Shown: in pieces, positions 1 to 6,276 of the stretch
Layout: every line of letters begins with the position of its first letter
Numbering within the stretch: position 1 is the stretch's first letter
NCBI GenBank assembly: GCA_965372015.1
Contig: CBDVAP010000119.1
Coordinates: 1-9,325, forward strand
From: JACZSB01 sp965372015
GTDB lineage: Bacteria; Fidelibacterota; Marinisomatia; SCGC-AAA003-L08; TS1B11
Direction of reading: 5' to 3'
Length of the DNA: 9,325 nt
Notes under the pieces: generated by a model
Told to the model about the DNA's origin: nothing
Database searches by the model: none
The model's input: only the letters and a program-made list of their open reading frames with translations
Made by a program: the position numbers and the translations under genes

Positions 1-288
1 GGCCTGCCGGAGACTTTCGCCCTGCACCAGAACTACCCCAACCCCTTCAACCCCACCACCACCATCCGGTTCGACCTGCCGCTGGCGACGGATATCCACA
101 TCGTAGTGTACGATCTGCTGGGCCGGGAGGTGGTTCGCCTGGTGGACCAGCGTCTTGAGCCGGGCTTTCACGAACTGCTCTGGAATGGCAGGGACCGCAC
201 CGGCCGCGAACTGCCCACCGGCATGTACATCGTCCTGCTGGCGACGCCACAATACACCCAGTCCATCAAGATACTTTTACTGAAATAG
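1..288 (+). CDS. C-terminal end of a secreted protein with a type IX secretion/FlgD-like tail (5' partial)
   Basis: The first reading frame is open from base 1 to a TAG stop and gives the last 95 residues of a longer protein. About 10 residues in it has NYPNPFNPTTTIRF, then a beta-rich stretch with YDLLGREV, a GFHELLWNGRD segment and GMYIVLL near the end. This order is that of the C-terminal secretion/sorting domain (Por secretion tail, FlgD Ig-like fold) that ends many large secreted proteins of Bacteroidetes, Ignavibacteria, Calditrichaeota and Marinimicrobia. In type IX secretion the tail directs outer-membrane passage and is removed or anchored. The cargo part lies outside the window, so the protein's activity (peptidase, hydrolase, adhesin) cannot be told. 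Whether this organism has a type IX apparatus is not shown here. Confidence 0.88.
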   Translation, partial: GLPETFALHQNYPNPFNPTTTIRFDLPLATDIHIVVYDLLGREVVRLVDQRLEPGFHELLWNGRDRTGRELPTGMYIVLLATPQYTQSIKILLLK

Positions 289-298
289 ACTGGATGGG

Positions 299-322
299 AC
301 CCCGCCCTGGCCGGGCAGGGGT
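299..322 (+). terminator. Hairpin after the secreted protein gene, possible terminator
   Basis: Ten bases after the TAG stop, ACCCCGCCC pairs with GGGCAGGGGT across a 5-base loop (TGGCC). The stem has 9 pairs with one bulged A. The bases that follow (ATGTGTTTGAG) are only weakly T-rich, so intrinsic termination is plausible by position but not convincing. Confidence 0.4.
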
Positions 323-338
323 ATGTGTTTGAGTGAGC

Positions 339-436
339 ACCCACCCCTAATCCCCTCCCTCAGCGAGGGAGGGGCCTCGGCGTAGCCGTAGGCAGCGCCT
401 ACGGCGAGTCGACATCACGGAGTGAATGGGGTGGGT
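339..436. repeat. Composite intergenic palindromic element (nested hairpins)
   Basis: Three perfect inverted repeats are nested in 98 bases. The outer arms are ACCCACCCC (339-347) and GGGGTGGGT (428-436). Inside lies a 10-bp stem, CCCCTCCCTC (352-361) with GAGGGAGGGG (365-374), and a 9-bp stem, GCCGTAGGC (385-393) with GCCTACGGC (397-405). Both inner stems have the same 3-base loop, AGC. Nothing in the stretch looks coding. The architecture is like REP/BIME-type or MITE-like dispersed intergenic elements. Only one copy is in this window, so repetition in the genome is inferred. Confidence 0.6.
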
Positions 437-520
437 AGCAGCGGGCCAGGTACCCTCCTCTCCGCCCAGGGCCAAAGGCGGTGGCGGGGGACCCATCTAG
501 CCTTGGCACTATAGTTGCAC

Positions 521-547
521 TCTATCTCCTTAGGAGAAGGAGATGGA
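521..547. repeat. Hairpin covering the ribosome binding region of the small ORF at 551
   Basis: ATCTCCTT (524-531) pairs perfectly with AAGGAGAT (537-544) around the loop AGGAG. Counting one T-G wobble, the stem extends to 11 pairs over 521-547. The purine-rich right arm and loop hold the Shine-Dalgarno-like AGGAG and GGAG sequences just upstream of the ATG at 551, so folding would alter access to them. No T-run follows, so it is not a typical terminator. A regulatory role is inference. Confidence 0.4.
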
Positions 548-550
548 AGA

Positions 551-904
551 ATGAACCCAGTCGTAGGCGTTGCTTTCGTTCTTGCCCTGATGGGCAGCGT
601 GGCGCACCAGCACAGCGTAGAGCGGTCCCATGCCGTCATTCATTACCGGAACGGGAATACCGCACAGGTAAGGGTTATCAACTTCGGCGATAGTTTTTGC
701 CCCCCAAATTGCGGAGTACGGCACCGGCACCGGGTCCATGATATTCGCTGGTCATGTTCCCTGGCTGTTGATTGCGATCATTTCACGGTATTTCATGTTA
801 TCCATCGAGGTGATGAAAATCGAATCGCCGCTCTTGAGCAGGAACTCCGGGAATCTGATTTGACCGCCGGCAGCAGTATTAATGTCATCGCCTCCGGGCG
901 GTGA
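551..904 (+). CDS. Probable small secreted Cys/His-rich protein, unrecognised
   Basis: This frame encodes 117 residues. I chose ATG 551 because GGAGAAGGAGATGGAAGA precedes it and residues 1-20 form a short hydrophobic signal-like stretch (VVGVAFVLALMGSVA). A TTG start at 515 would put 12 odd residues ahead of it. The middle has a dense set of possible metal ligands: C50, C54, H58, H60, H63, C69, C75 and H77, including CPPNCGVRHRHRVH. A short polar tail follows (IAALEQELRES, about 92-102). I recognise no family. Doubts: valine is coded mostly by GTA, GTT or GTC and only once by GTG, unlike the neighbouring genes, and the opposite strand is also nearly open in the same codon register. It could be a genuine small periplasmic protein, a recent acquisition or a false ORF. 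Confidence 0.45.
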   Translation: MNPVVGVAFVLALMGSVAHQHSVERSHAVIHYRNGNTAQVRVINFGDSFCPPNCGVRHRHRVHDIRWSCSLAVDCDHFTVFHVIHRGDENRIAALEQELRESDLTAGSSINVIASGR

Positions 905-1084
905 GCACGATTAGGCGGCCTGCGCCACAATAATTCGCTTCTCTCCAACGCCCACCTGCTGATGCCATTTGCACCTATTTCCAAACAGTGATGTCGCAGT
1001 GCGGGGCCATTTCCTTGCCCCTTGCCTCCCTAGACGGTAAACTTGTTTACTATCCTCCGACGACTGGAGCGGGAAAGAGCCGTT
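905..1084. other. Gap before the pyr/envelope operon
   Basis: I see no convincing gene in these 180 bases. They probably hold the promoter of the downstream operon, but no strong -35/-10 pair stands out. TTGCCT (1022-1027) and TACTAT (1047-1052) are 19 bases apart, which is a poor spacing. The only clear structure is the palindrome at 1037-1050, listed separately. Confidence 0.35.
1037..1050. promoter_or_regulatory. 14-bp perfect palindrome, candidate operator
   Basis: GTAAAC-TT-GTTTAC is a perfect dyad 35 bases before the chosen ATG of the TPR lipoprotein gene. Short two-fold symmetric sites like this, with GTAAAC/GTTTAC arms, resemble binding sites of dimeric repressors, for example LacI-family operators. 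No regulator gene is in the window, so its use is inference. If translation began at the upstream TTG at 1043, the site would fall partly inside the gene. Confidence 0.3.
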
Positions 1085-2965
1085 ATGCTGGACTACGACA
1101 TGAGTAAGCGAACCAAATCGGGTGCCTTGCCATCGGCTGGAAAGTGGCGTAGAGGCATTTTATGCGTGTTGCTTTTCACTGGCTGTGCTTATTTCAATAC
1201 CTTCTACAATGCCCGGAATTACTTCCATTCTGGTCTGGAATTGATGGAGACAGTCGGCCGGCCCGACGATGATAAGATCCCCCGGCAAGCCGCCGACGCC
1301 TTCGCCCAGGCTATCGCAAAGTCGCTAAAGGTTATCGAGGAGTATCCTGAAAGCAAATTTATCGACGATGCCCTGTTCATTCTGGGGCGCAGCCATTACT
1401 ATCGGCAGGAGTATGGCCTGGCCGAGCGCTACTTTACGCAACTGCTTAATGAATTCGTTTGGCTGGATTATACCGACCAGGTGCGGCTGTGGCTGGCCAA
1501 GGTGCACGCCGAGATGGGGCTATACGAGATCATGGAGACCGATCTGGCCCCAATTCTGGAAGCGGACAACCCGCCGCGAGATTTGCTCACCGAAATATAT
1601 ATTCTACGCGGTGACCTGGCTGTCCGAAACCAGGAAACCCAGTTGGCGATCCGGGCTTATGAAGCAGGGGCCCTGGGAGCCGCCACCGACGCCCAGCGGG
1701 CCACGATTTACTACAAGCTGTATAATTTGGCCATGGCGGAGGAGGATCTACCCTCTGCCCTGCAGTACCTTGAAGAATTCACAGGAACCACTCCCAACGA
1801 GACCGAACGGGTGGAGGCCCAATTGGGCCGCCTGCGGTTGATGCAGCAGATGGGGGCGGTAGAGGCGGCCTACAAGGAAATCCGTAAGATGGAAACTCTG
1901 GCGGAGTACTCCAGCATTATCCCCGGCCTGCGGCTGGAGATTGGCAAGATTGAATATGAACGGGGGAACGTGGAAATTGCCCTGGAACGGTTCAGTGAGA
2001 TTATCGCGGAATATGGTACACTTCCCGAGGCGAGCGAGGCCGCGTTCCGGGCCGGAGAAATCCAACTGGTGGAGAATCAGGACACCAAGGAATCCCGGGA
2101 CCTGATGCGCAAAGTGCGCGCCAATACCTTCTATTACCAGGCAGCCCGGGCCAAATTAAACCTGATCGATATGATCGAGAAATTGCAGCAGACAATTACT
2201 AGGCTGGAAGAACAGTTGGCGGACGCGTCACGAGACCCCCGGAAGGACGGAGAAACCGATTCCACCACGGCTCAGGTTGATACGCTGGCCATTCATCAGG
2301 AATTGGCCTATGCCAAGTACCGCCTGGGGGAGACCCGTTTGTTGGATATGCGTGACAGCGATGCCGGCCTGGCGCTCATGGCTGAAATCGTGACGCGCCA
2401 TCCAACCAGCGACGTGGCCGCCCAGGCGGCGTATGTCCTATACTACCATACCTGGGAAAACCAGGACCAGGCGGAGTTCTGGCGAGCTGTGCTGCTGGAA
2501 CAATTTCCCAACTCGGCTTATAGCTTGCTGTTAACCGATCCGGCAGCGAAATCCGGCGCTAAGGAGCTGGACTACCTGATGTCGGCCGCCGCCCGGGCTG
2601 TTATCTATGATCCGCGTCATGCTCTGGAGATATTCCAGACTATCAGGCGACAGTTTGGTACCGAACAATCCAGCTTTGCCATCGCCTACCTTTACGATGA
2701 ATACCTGGCGGAACTGGACAGTGCAATCGTGGCCTATGAAGAAAATCTGCTGGCGTATCCGCATGGAAAATACAGCCGAAACGCTGACGGGCGGCTCAAG
2801 GAATTGCGCGCCATCAAGCTGGTACCCGAGTCCGAGAGTGAAGGGGTGGATACTGAGCCCCCCATCGGTGTCGATGATTCCCCTGTCGAGCAGCCGCCTG
2901 ATGTTGGACAGCCCCAGGCCGACACTACAGCTGCCACTCCGAAAAAGCCGGATCGGCCCCAGTAG
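1085..2965 (+). CDS. TPR-repeat lipoprotein, outer-membrane associated
   Basis: The product has 626 residues from ATG 1085. That start is preceded by AAAGAG five bases upstream and gives a basic N terminus, a hydrophobic stretch (ILCVLLFTG) and a lipobox-like FTGC with Cys34. A TTG at 1043 or ATG at 1100 is possible. The mature end begins CAYFNTFYNARNYF, a pattern I associate with TPR lipoproteins of Marinimicrobia-like bacteria. Helical repeats run from about 66 to 560. The clearest is AFAQAIAKSLKVIEEYP followed by AERYFTQLLNEF, and later units include EIALERFSEIIAEYG and YEENLLAYPHGKY. A short coiled coil (about 363-380, KLQQTITRLEEQL) and an acidic linker sit mid-protein. The tail after about 583 is Pro/Asp/Glu-rich and disordered. 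A scaffolding or assembly role at the outer membrane, BamD-like, is inference. It opens the operon and ends 2 bp before pyrK. Confidence 0.85.
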   Translation: MLDYDMSKRTKSGALPSAGKWRRGILCVLLFTGCAYFNTFYNARNYFHSGLELMETVGRPDDDKIPRQAADAFAQAIAKSLKVIEEYPESKFIDDALFILGRSHYYRQEYGLAERYFTQLLNEFVWLDYTDQVRLWLAKVHAEMGLYEIMETDLAPILEADNPPRDLLTEIYILRGDLAVRNQETQLAIRAYEAGALGAATDAQRATIYYKLYNLAMAEEDLPSALQYLEEFTGTTPNETERVEAQLGRLRLMQQMGAVEAAYKEIRKMETLAEYSSIIPGLRLEIGKIEYERGNVEIALERFSEIIAEYGTLPEASEAAFRAGEIQLVENQDTKESRDLMRKVRANTFYYQAARAKLNLIDMIEKLQQTITRLEEQLADASRDPRKDGETDSTTAQVDTLAIHQELAYAKYRLGETRLLDMRDSDAGLALMAEIVTRHPTSDVAAQAAYVLYYHTWENQDQAEFWRAVLLEQFPNSAYSLLLTDPAAKSGAKELDYLMSAAARAVIYDPRHALEIFQTIRRQFGTEQSSFAIAYLYDEYLAELDSAIVAYEENLLAYPHGKYSRNADGRLKELRAIKLVPESESEGVDTEPPIGVDDSPVEQPPDVGQPQADTTAATPKKPDRPQ

Positions 2966-2967
2966 CC

Positions 2968-3768
2968 ATGGTGCTGGAGGAAAGTGAGGTTCGCTCGAAC
3001 AAAACCTTGGCGAGTGGATTGTACGAGATGAAATTGGAGGGTCCCGGCATCTGTGCTCAGGCCCAGCCCGGACAATTTGTGAATATTCTGGTGAATGCGA
3101 CGGTCACACCGTTGCTGCGCAGGCCCATGAGCATCGCGCATGTGAATGGAACCACCTTCGGGCTGATATACAAGGTGCTGGGCCGGGGCACCCGGGAATT
3201 GTCCACCTGGAAGCCGGGACATAAGGCCGACATCCTCGGGCCGTTGGGGAACGGCTGGCAGGCGACCGCTGAGCGGCTACCGGTGTTGTTGGGGGGCGGG
3301 GTAGGGATCGCGCCCATCAACTTCCTGCATCAACAACTGTCCCAAGCCGGGTCGCCTCACCAGTTGATCATGGGCGCCCGGAACCGGGGCGAGCATTTCC
3401 TTCAGCATGATCCCGCCGCGGGCATCACCCTGACTACCGATGACGGCAGTGCCGGTATCAAGGGCACGGTGATTGACGGGGTGGAGGCCACATTGAGCCG
3501 CCAGGACAATCAGGCGGTCACTCTGCTTGGTTGCGGCCCACCGGGGATGCTGCGGGCACTGCAAGCCTTTGCCCTTGAGCGCGGGTTACCCTGTCAACTG
3601 GCGGTGGAAGAGATGATGGGCTGCGGCTTCGGCATTTGCATGGGGTGCAGTGTCGAATGCCGCCACGACGACACCACTGGGACCACTGGCGATGGGCGCC
3701 GGTTTCGGCTGGCTTGCCTGGATGGCCCGGTATTTTCCGCCCGCGAATTGGTGCTGGCCGATGGCTGA
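2968..3768 (+). CDS. pyrK: Dihydroorotate dehydrogenase B, electron transfer subunit PyrK
   Basis: PyrK passes electrons from dihydroorotate, via the FMN of PyrD, through a [2Fe-2S] cluster and FAD to NAD+, forming the class 1B PyrD2K2 complex in the cytoplasm. Of 266 residues, the first 100 or so form the FAD-binding barrel with RRPMSIA (51-57) and GLIYKVLGRGT. The NAD-binding half carries LLGGGVGIAP (107-116) and the LLGCGPPGML segment (186-195). The C terminus has the cluster ligands C219-x4-C224-x2-C227 and C250, in the context MGCGFGICMGC and LACLDGPVF, just as in PyrK. The length is normal. There is no strong ribosome site at ATG 2968, two bases after the previous stop, so translation is probably coupled. 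The last 8 bases overlap the start of pyrD. Confidence 0.95.
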   Translation: MVLEESEVRSNKTLASGLYEMKLEGPGICAQAQPGQFVNILVNATVTPLLRRPMSIAHVNGTTFGLIYKVLGRGTRELSTWKPGHKADILGPLGNGWQATAERLPVLLGGGVGIAPINFLHQQLSQAGSPHQLIMGARNRGEHFLQHDPAAGITLTTDDGSAGIKGTVIDGVEATLSRQDNQAVTLLGCGPPGMLRALQAFALERGLPCQLAVEEMMGCGFGICMGCSVECRHDDTTGTTGDGRRFRLACLDGPVFSARELVLADG

Positions 3769-4675
3769 CCTGGCGGTAGCATTGGGCCGGGGGCTAACCC
3801 TCAAGAACCCGGTCATGGTGGCCAGTGGTACTTTCGGTTATGGTGACGAGACCGCTGAGTTGGTGGACTCCAGCGAGTTGGGCGGGCTGGTGACCAAGTC
3901 GATTTCACTGGCGCCCCGGGACGGCCACCCGCCCCCGCGCATTGCCGAAACACCGGCTGGGATGCTTAACGCCATCGGCTGGGCCAATATGGGCGTTGAG
4001 GCCTTCTGCCGGGAAAAGTTGCCCTACCTGAGTGGCCTTCAGACGGCGGTGTTTGTCTCGGTGGCCGGCTCCAGCCATTCCGAATATGCCGCGGTGGTCG
4101 AAGCCCTGGAACGGTCGGCGCCCGAAATAGCAGGCTATGAGATCAATATCTCCTGTCCGCATGTAGAGAAGGGGGGTATGGAGTTCGGAGTAAGTCCCGA
4201 GCAGACCGAAAAACTTACCCGCCGTTTGCGGGCCGTCACCCAGCGCTACTTAATCGTTAAATTAAGCCCCAACGTGACCGATATCGGTGTAATAGCCCAA
4301 GCCGCCGAGCGCGGTGGGGCCGACGCTGTTAGCGCGATAAATACAGTTGTGGGGATGGATTTGGATCCAACAACGGGAATATTCAAGGTTCAAAACGGAC
4401 TTTGTGGACTATCAGGCCCGGCCATCAGGCCTATCGCCCTGGCCAATGTCTATAAAGTCGCCCGGGCCGTGAGCATCCCGGTGATCGGTATCGGCGGCAT
4501 AATGTCGGTGGAGGATGTAATCCGCTTCATCCGGGTGGGAGCCCAGGCTGTGCAGATCGGCACCGCCAATTACCGCGATCCCCGAATAGGGGTCCGGATC
4601 GCCAGGGAACTGCCCGGCTATCTGGCTGCCATAAACGCCGCCGGGCTTAAGGAAATCCGAGGCAGCGCCCATTGA
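3761..4675 (+). CDS. pyrD: Dihydroorotate dehydrogenase class 1B, catalytic subunit PyrD
   Basis: PyrD oxidises dihydroorotate to orotate with FMN, the fourth step of UMP synthesis, and gives its electrons to PyrK. I chose ATG 3761, which overlaps the pyrK stop by 8 bases and gives 304 residues, the usual length. The frame is open further upstream (from 3650) but only inside pyrK. The TIM-barrel motifs appear in order: NPVMVASGTFGYG (16-28), TKSISLAPRDG (45-55), AGMLNAIGWANMGVEAF (66-82), YEINISCPHV (126-135) with the class 1 catalytic Cys132, VKLSPNVTD, AVSAINTVVGMD and IGIGGIMSVEDV, and a phosphate-binding QIGTANY near the end. Adjacent pyrK makes class 1B (NAD-linked) nearly certain. Confidence 0.96.
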   Translation: MADLAVALGRGLTLKNPVMVASGTFGYGDETAELVDSSELGGLVTKSISLAPRDGHPPPRIAETPAGMLNAIGWANMGVEAFCREKLPYLSGLQTAVFVSVAGSSHSEYAAVVEALERSAPEIAGYEINISCPHVEKGGMEFGVSPEQTEKLTRRLRAVTQRYLIVKLSPNVTDIGVIAQAAERGGADAVSAINTVVGMDLDPTTGIFKVQNGLCGLSGPAIRPIALANVYKVARAVSIPVIGIGGIMSVEDVIRFIRVGAQAVQIGTANYRDPRIGVRIARELPGYLAAINAAGLKEIRGSAH

Positions 4676-5184
4676 CTACCCGGCATTTATTCCGCTACGC
4701 CGTCATCTGCCTGGGCGTAATACTGTTAACCTCGGCCTGTGCTTCTGCGCCGCGCTACACATCCAACGGCCGTCCGCCGGCCCGTAAAAAGGCCCCTCGT
4801 CGCCCACCGCAGGCCCGTAAAAAAGCCCCTAAACCCTCCCGCTTCCGCGAAGGGCAGGTGATCATAGGTATCTCCTCATTCTATGGCCCCGATTTTCACG
4901 GCAAACTGACGGCTAACGGTGAGGTCTACGATATGTACGGCCGCACCGCCGCCCATAAAACCATGCCGCTGAACACCATTATCCGGGTGACAAACCTGGC
5001 CAACGGCGCAGCTACCATCGTACGGGTGAACGATCGCGGTCCCTATGTGGCCGGCCGAATACTGGATCTTTCCTACGGCGCGGCCAAGAAGCTGGGCTTC
5101 GTGGCCCAGGGCACCACCAGGGTTAAAATCGAGATCATCGAGTTGGGCGATGGTCAATATATCAAGCATCTGCCCGATAAATGA
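4672..5184 (+). CDS. rlpA: RlpA-like double-psi beta-barrel lipoprotein
   Basis: RlpA proteins are outer-membrane lipoproteins with a double-psi beta-barrel. Some cleave denuded (stem-less) glycan strands at the septum. The TTG start at 4672 overlaps the pyrD stop (TTGA) and has GAGG 11 bases upstream; no better start is in frame. The 170-residue product has a hydrophobic N terminus ending LLTSAC (lipid Cys23). A basic, proline-rich linker (about 34-58) contains ARKKAP twice. The barrel spans about 66-155, with SSFYGPDFHGKLTANGE, TAAHKTMPL, VRVNDRGPYV (Asp121) and RILDLSYGAAKKLGF (Asp132), the conserved family landmarks. It lacks the C-terminal SPOR domain that E. coli RlpA uses to find the septum. 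Whether it is an active lytic transglycosylase is not shown. Confidence 0.9.
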   Translation: MTTRHLFRYAVICLGVILLTSACASAPRYTSNGRPPARKKAPRRPPQARKKAPKPSRFREGQVIIGISSFYGPDFHGKLTANGEVYDMYGRTAAHKTMPLNTIIRVTNLANGAATIVRVNDRGPYVAGRILDLSYGAAKKLGFVAQGTTRVKIEIIELGDGQYIKHLPDK

Positions 5185-5205
5185 CCGGCCGGGCGCATCC
5201 GGGGA

Positions 5206-6138
5206 TTGACTTTGGCGTCCCGGCGGCAGGGTATTAAATTGCCGCCCGTGACTGACGCCCCCCCTCATAAGGACACCATCAAAAGCCGCCTGCTGGTAGA
5301 CCTGCTGGGCATACCGGCCCTGCTGACCATTATCTGGCTGGGCGGCGTGTACTATGCCATTTTTGTCACCGCCTTGGTGCTGTTGGGCCTGCGGGAATAC
5401 TTTCGGCTGATCGCCAAAGGGGGGCTAACCGCCCGGCAGCTGCCATGCTTTTTAGCGGCGGCACTGCTGCTGGCGGCCGCTGCCCAATATGTGGGGCTGC
5501 TGCCCGGGGGCGGGGGATGGGCCCTGCTGGGTAAGCAGTTCCTGACGATAGTGCTGCTATTGCTGGTGGCATTGCAGATCTGGGAAGTCTTGCAACCGGC
5601 CCAATCCCCCTGGCAGAATCTGTCGGTCAACCTGGTGGGGGTGCTGTGGGTGGCGGGCTTCGGCGCCAGCTTCATCCTGGTTCGCAGCGCCGACTATTCT
5701 ACTCTGGGCGTACAGGTGGACCTTTCCTACCGGCTCACTCTGGCCCTCTACCTGTCGGTCTGGGCTTGCGATTCCCTGGCCTACCTTTTCGGCCGGGCCT
5801 ATGGCCGGCGCAAACTTTTCCCCGCCGCCAGCCCCAACAAGACCGTGGTCGGTTCGGCAGCGGGCTTGATAGGGGCCGTCGTCCTGATGCTGGGCCTGGG
5901 TTATGGCGGCTGGCTGCCGGGAGCGGCCTTCTCACTTGTCGACCTGCTGGCCTTCAGCCTGATCACCGGTGGCATAGGCCAACTGGGCGACTTTGCGGAA
6001 TCGCGCCTGAAGCGCGACTACAAGGTCAAGGATAGCGGCCGTCTGCTGCCGGGGCATGGGGGGGCACTGGACCGCTTCGATTCCCTCCTATTCGTCATGC
6101 CGGTGAGCTGGCTATACCTAACCTGGGCGGTTTTCTAG
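5206..6138 (+). CDS. cdsA: Phosphatidate cytidylyltransferase CdsA
   Basis: CdsA makes CDP-diacylglycerol from CTP and phosphatidic acid in the inner membrane, the branch point of phospholipid synthesis. The 310-residue frame has several hydrophobic membrane segments (for example about 36-61, 80-99, 111-125, 140-160, 176-196, 216-232 and 246-260). It has ACDSLAYLFGRAYGRRKL (187-204), SPNKTVVG (209-216) and the full family signature at 266-292 (SRLKRDYKVKDSG, then LPGHGG and DRFD). The start is uncertain. The coordinates give the longest frame, from TTG 5206. TTG 5239 has CAGGG seven bases upstream, and GTG 5248 would give an N terminus closer to the family norm. The gene lies 21 bp after rlpA, so it is in the same operon. 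The usual partner genes uppS and dxr are not next to it here. Confidence 0.94.
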   Translation: MTLASRRQGIKLPPVTDAPPHKDTIKSRLLVDLLGIPALLTIIWLGGVYYAIFVTALVLLGLREYFRLIAKGGLTARQLPCFLAAALLLAAAAQYVGLLPGGGGWALLGKQFLTIVLLLLVALQIWEVLQPAQSPWQNLSVNLVGVLWVAGFGASFILVRSADYSTLGVQVDLSYRLTLALYLSVWACDSLAYLFGRAYGRRKLFPAASPNKTVVGSAAGLIGAVVLMLGLGYGGWLPGAAFSLVDLLAFSLITGGIGQLGDFAESRLKRDYKVKDSGRLLPGHGGALDRFDSLLFVMPVSWLYLTWAVF

Positions 6139-6276
6139 CCCCAGGCTTGTAGCACTGGAAAGTTGCCAAGAATCAATCGTTTCCTCTGTAAATTTCTACG
6201 CTTTTTTTAGGCCGTTTGTGTCGTCAAAGACATGGGAGGAGCCTGCTGCCATACCCTTAACAAAGGAGACCAAGGC
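6139..6276 (+). promoter_or_regulatory. Intergenic leader before the exported protein, possible promoter
   Basis: This 138-base gap is AT-richer than its surroundings. TTGCCA (6163-6168) and TGTAAA (6187-6192) are 18 bases apart and could serve as -35 and -10 boxes. A run of seven T (6202-6208) has no stem before it. AAAGGAG (6262-6268) is a good ribosome site for ATG 6277. The promoter call is weak. Confidence 0.25.

Noticed and set aside
339..436. CRISPR array
   Set aside because: There are inverted, not direct, repeats, no regular spacers, and no cas gene in the window.
1368..1841. 157-codon + frame inside the TPR gene
   Set aside because: Its composition is Trp, Arg and Pro-rich, as expected of an out-of-frame reading. 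The TPR frame is continuous and has clear repeats.
3650..3760. Upstream extension of the pyrD frame
   Set aside because: The extension lies inside pyrK's iron-sulfur region. Starting at ATG 3761 gives the usual class 1B N terminus and length.
5646..6035. 129-codon + frame inside cdsA
   Set aside because: The Gly/Arg/Pro-rich translation is a frame shadow. The cdsA frame holds the family signature across this region.
6202..6208. Run of seven T after cdsA as an intrinsic terminator
   Set aside because: No stable GC-rich stem precedes the run, so I do not call a terminator.
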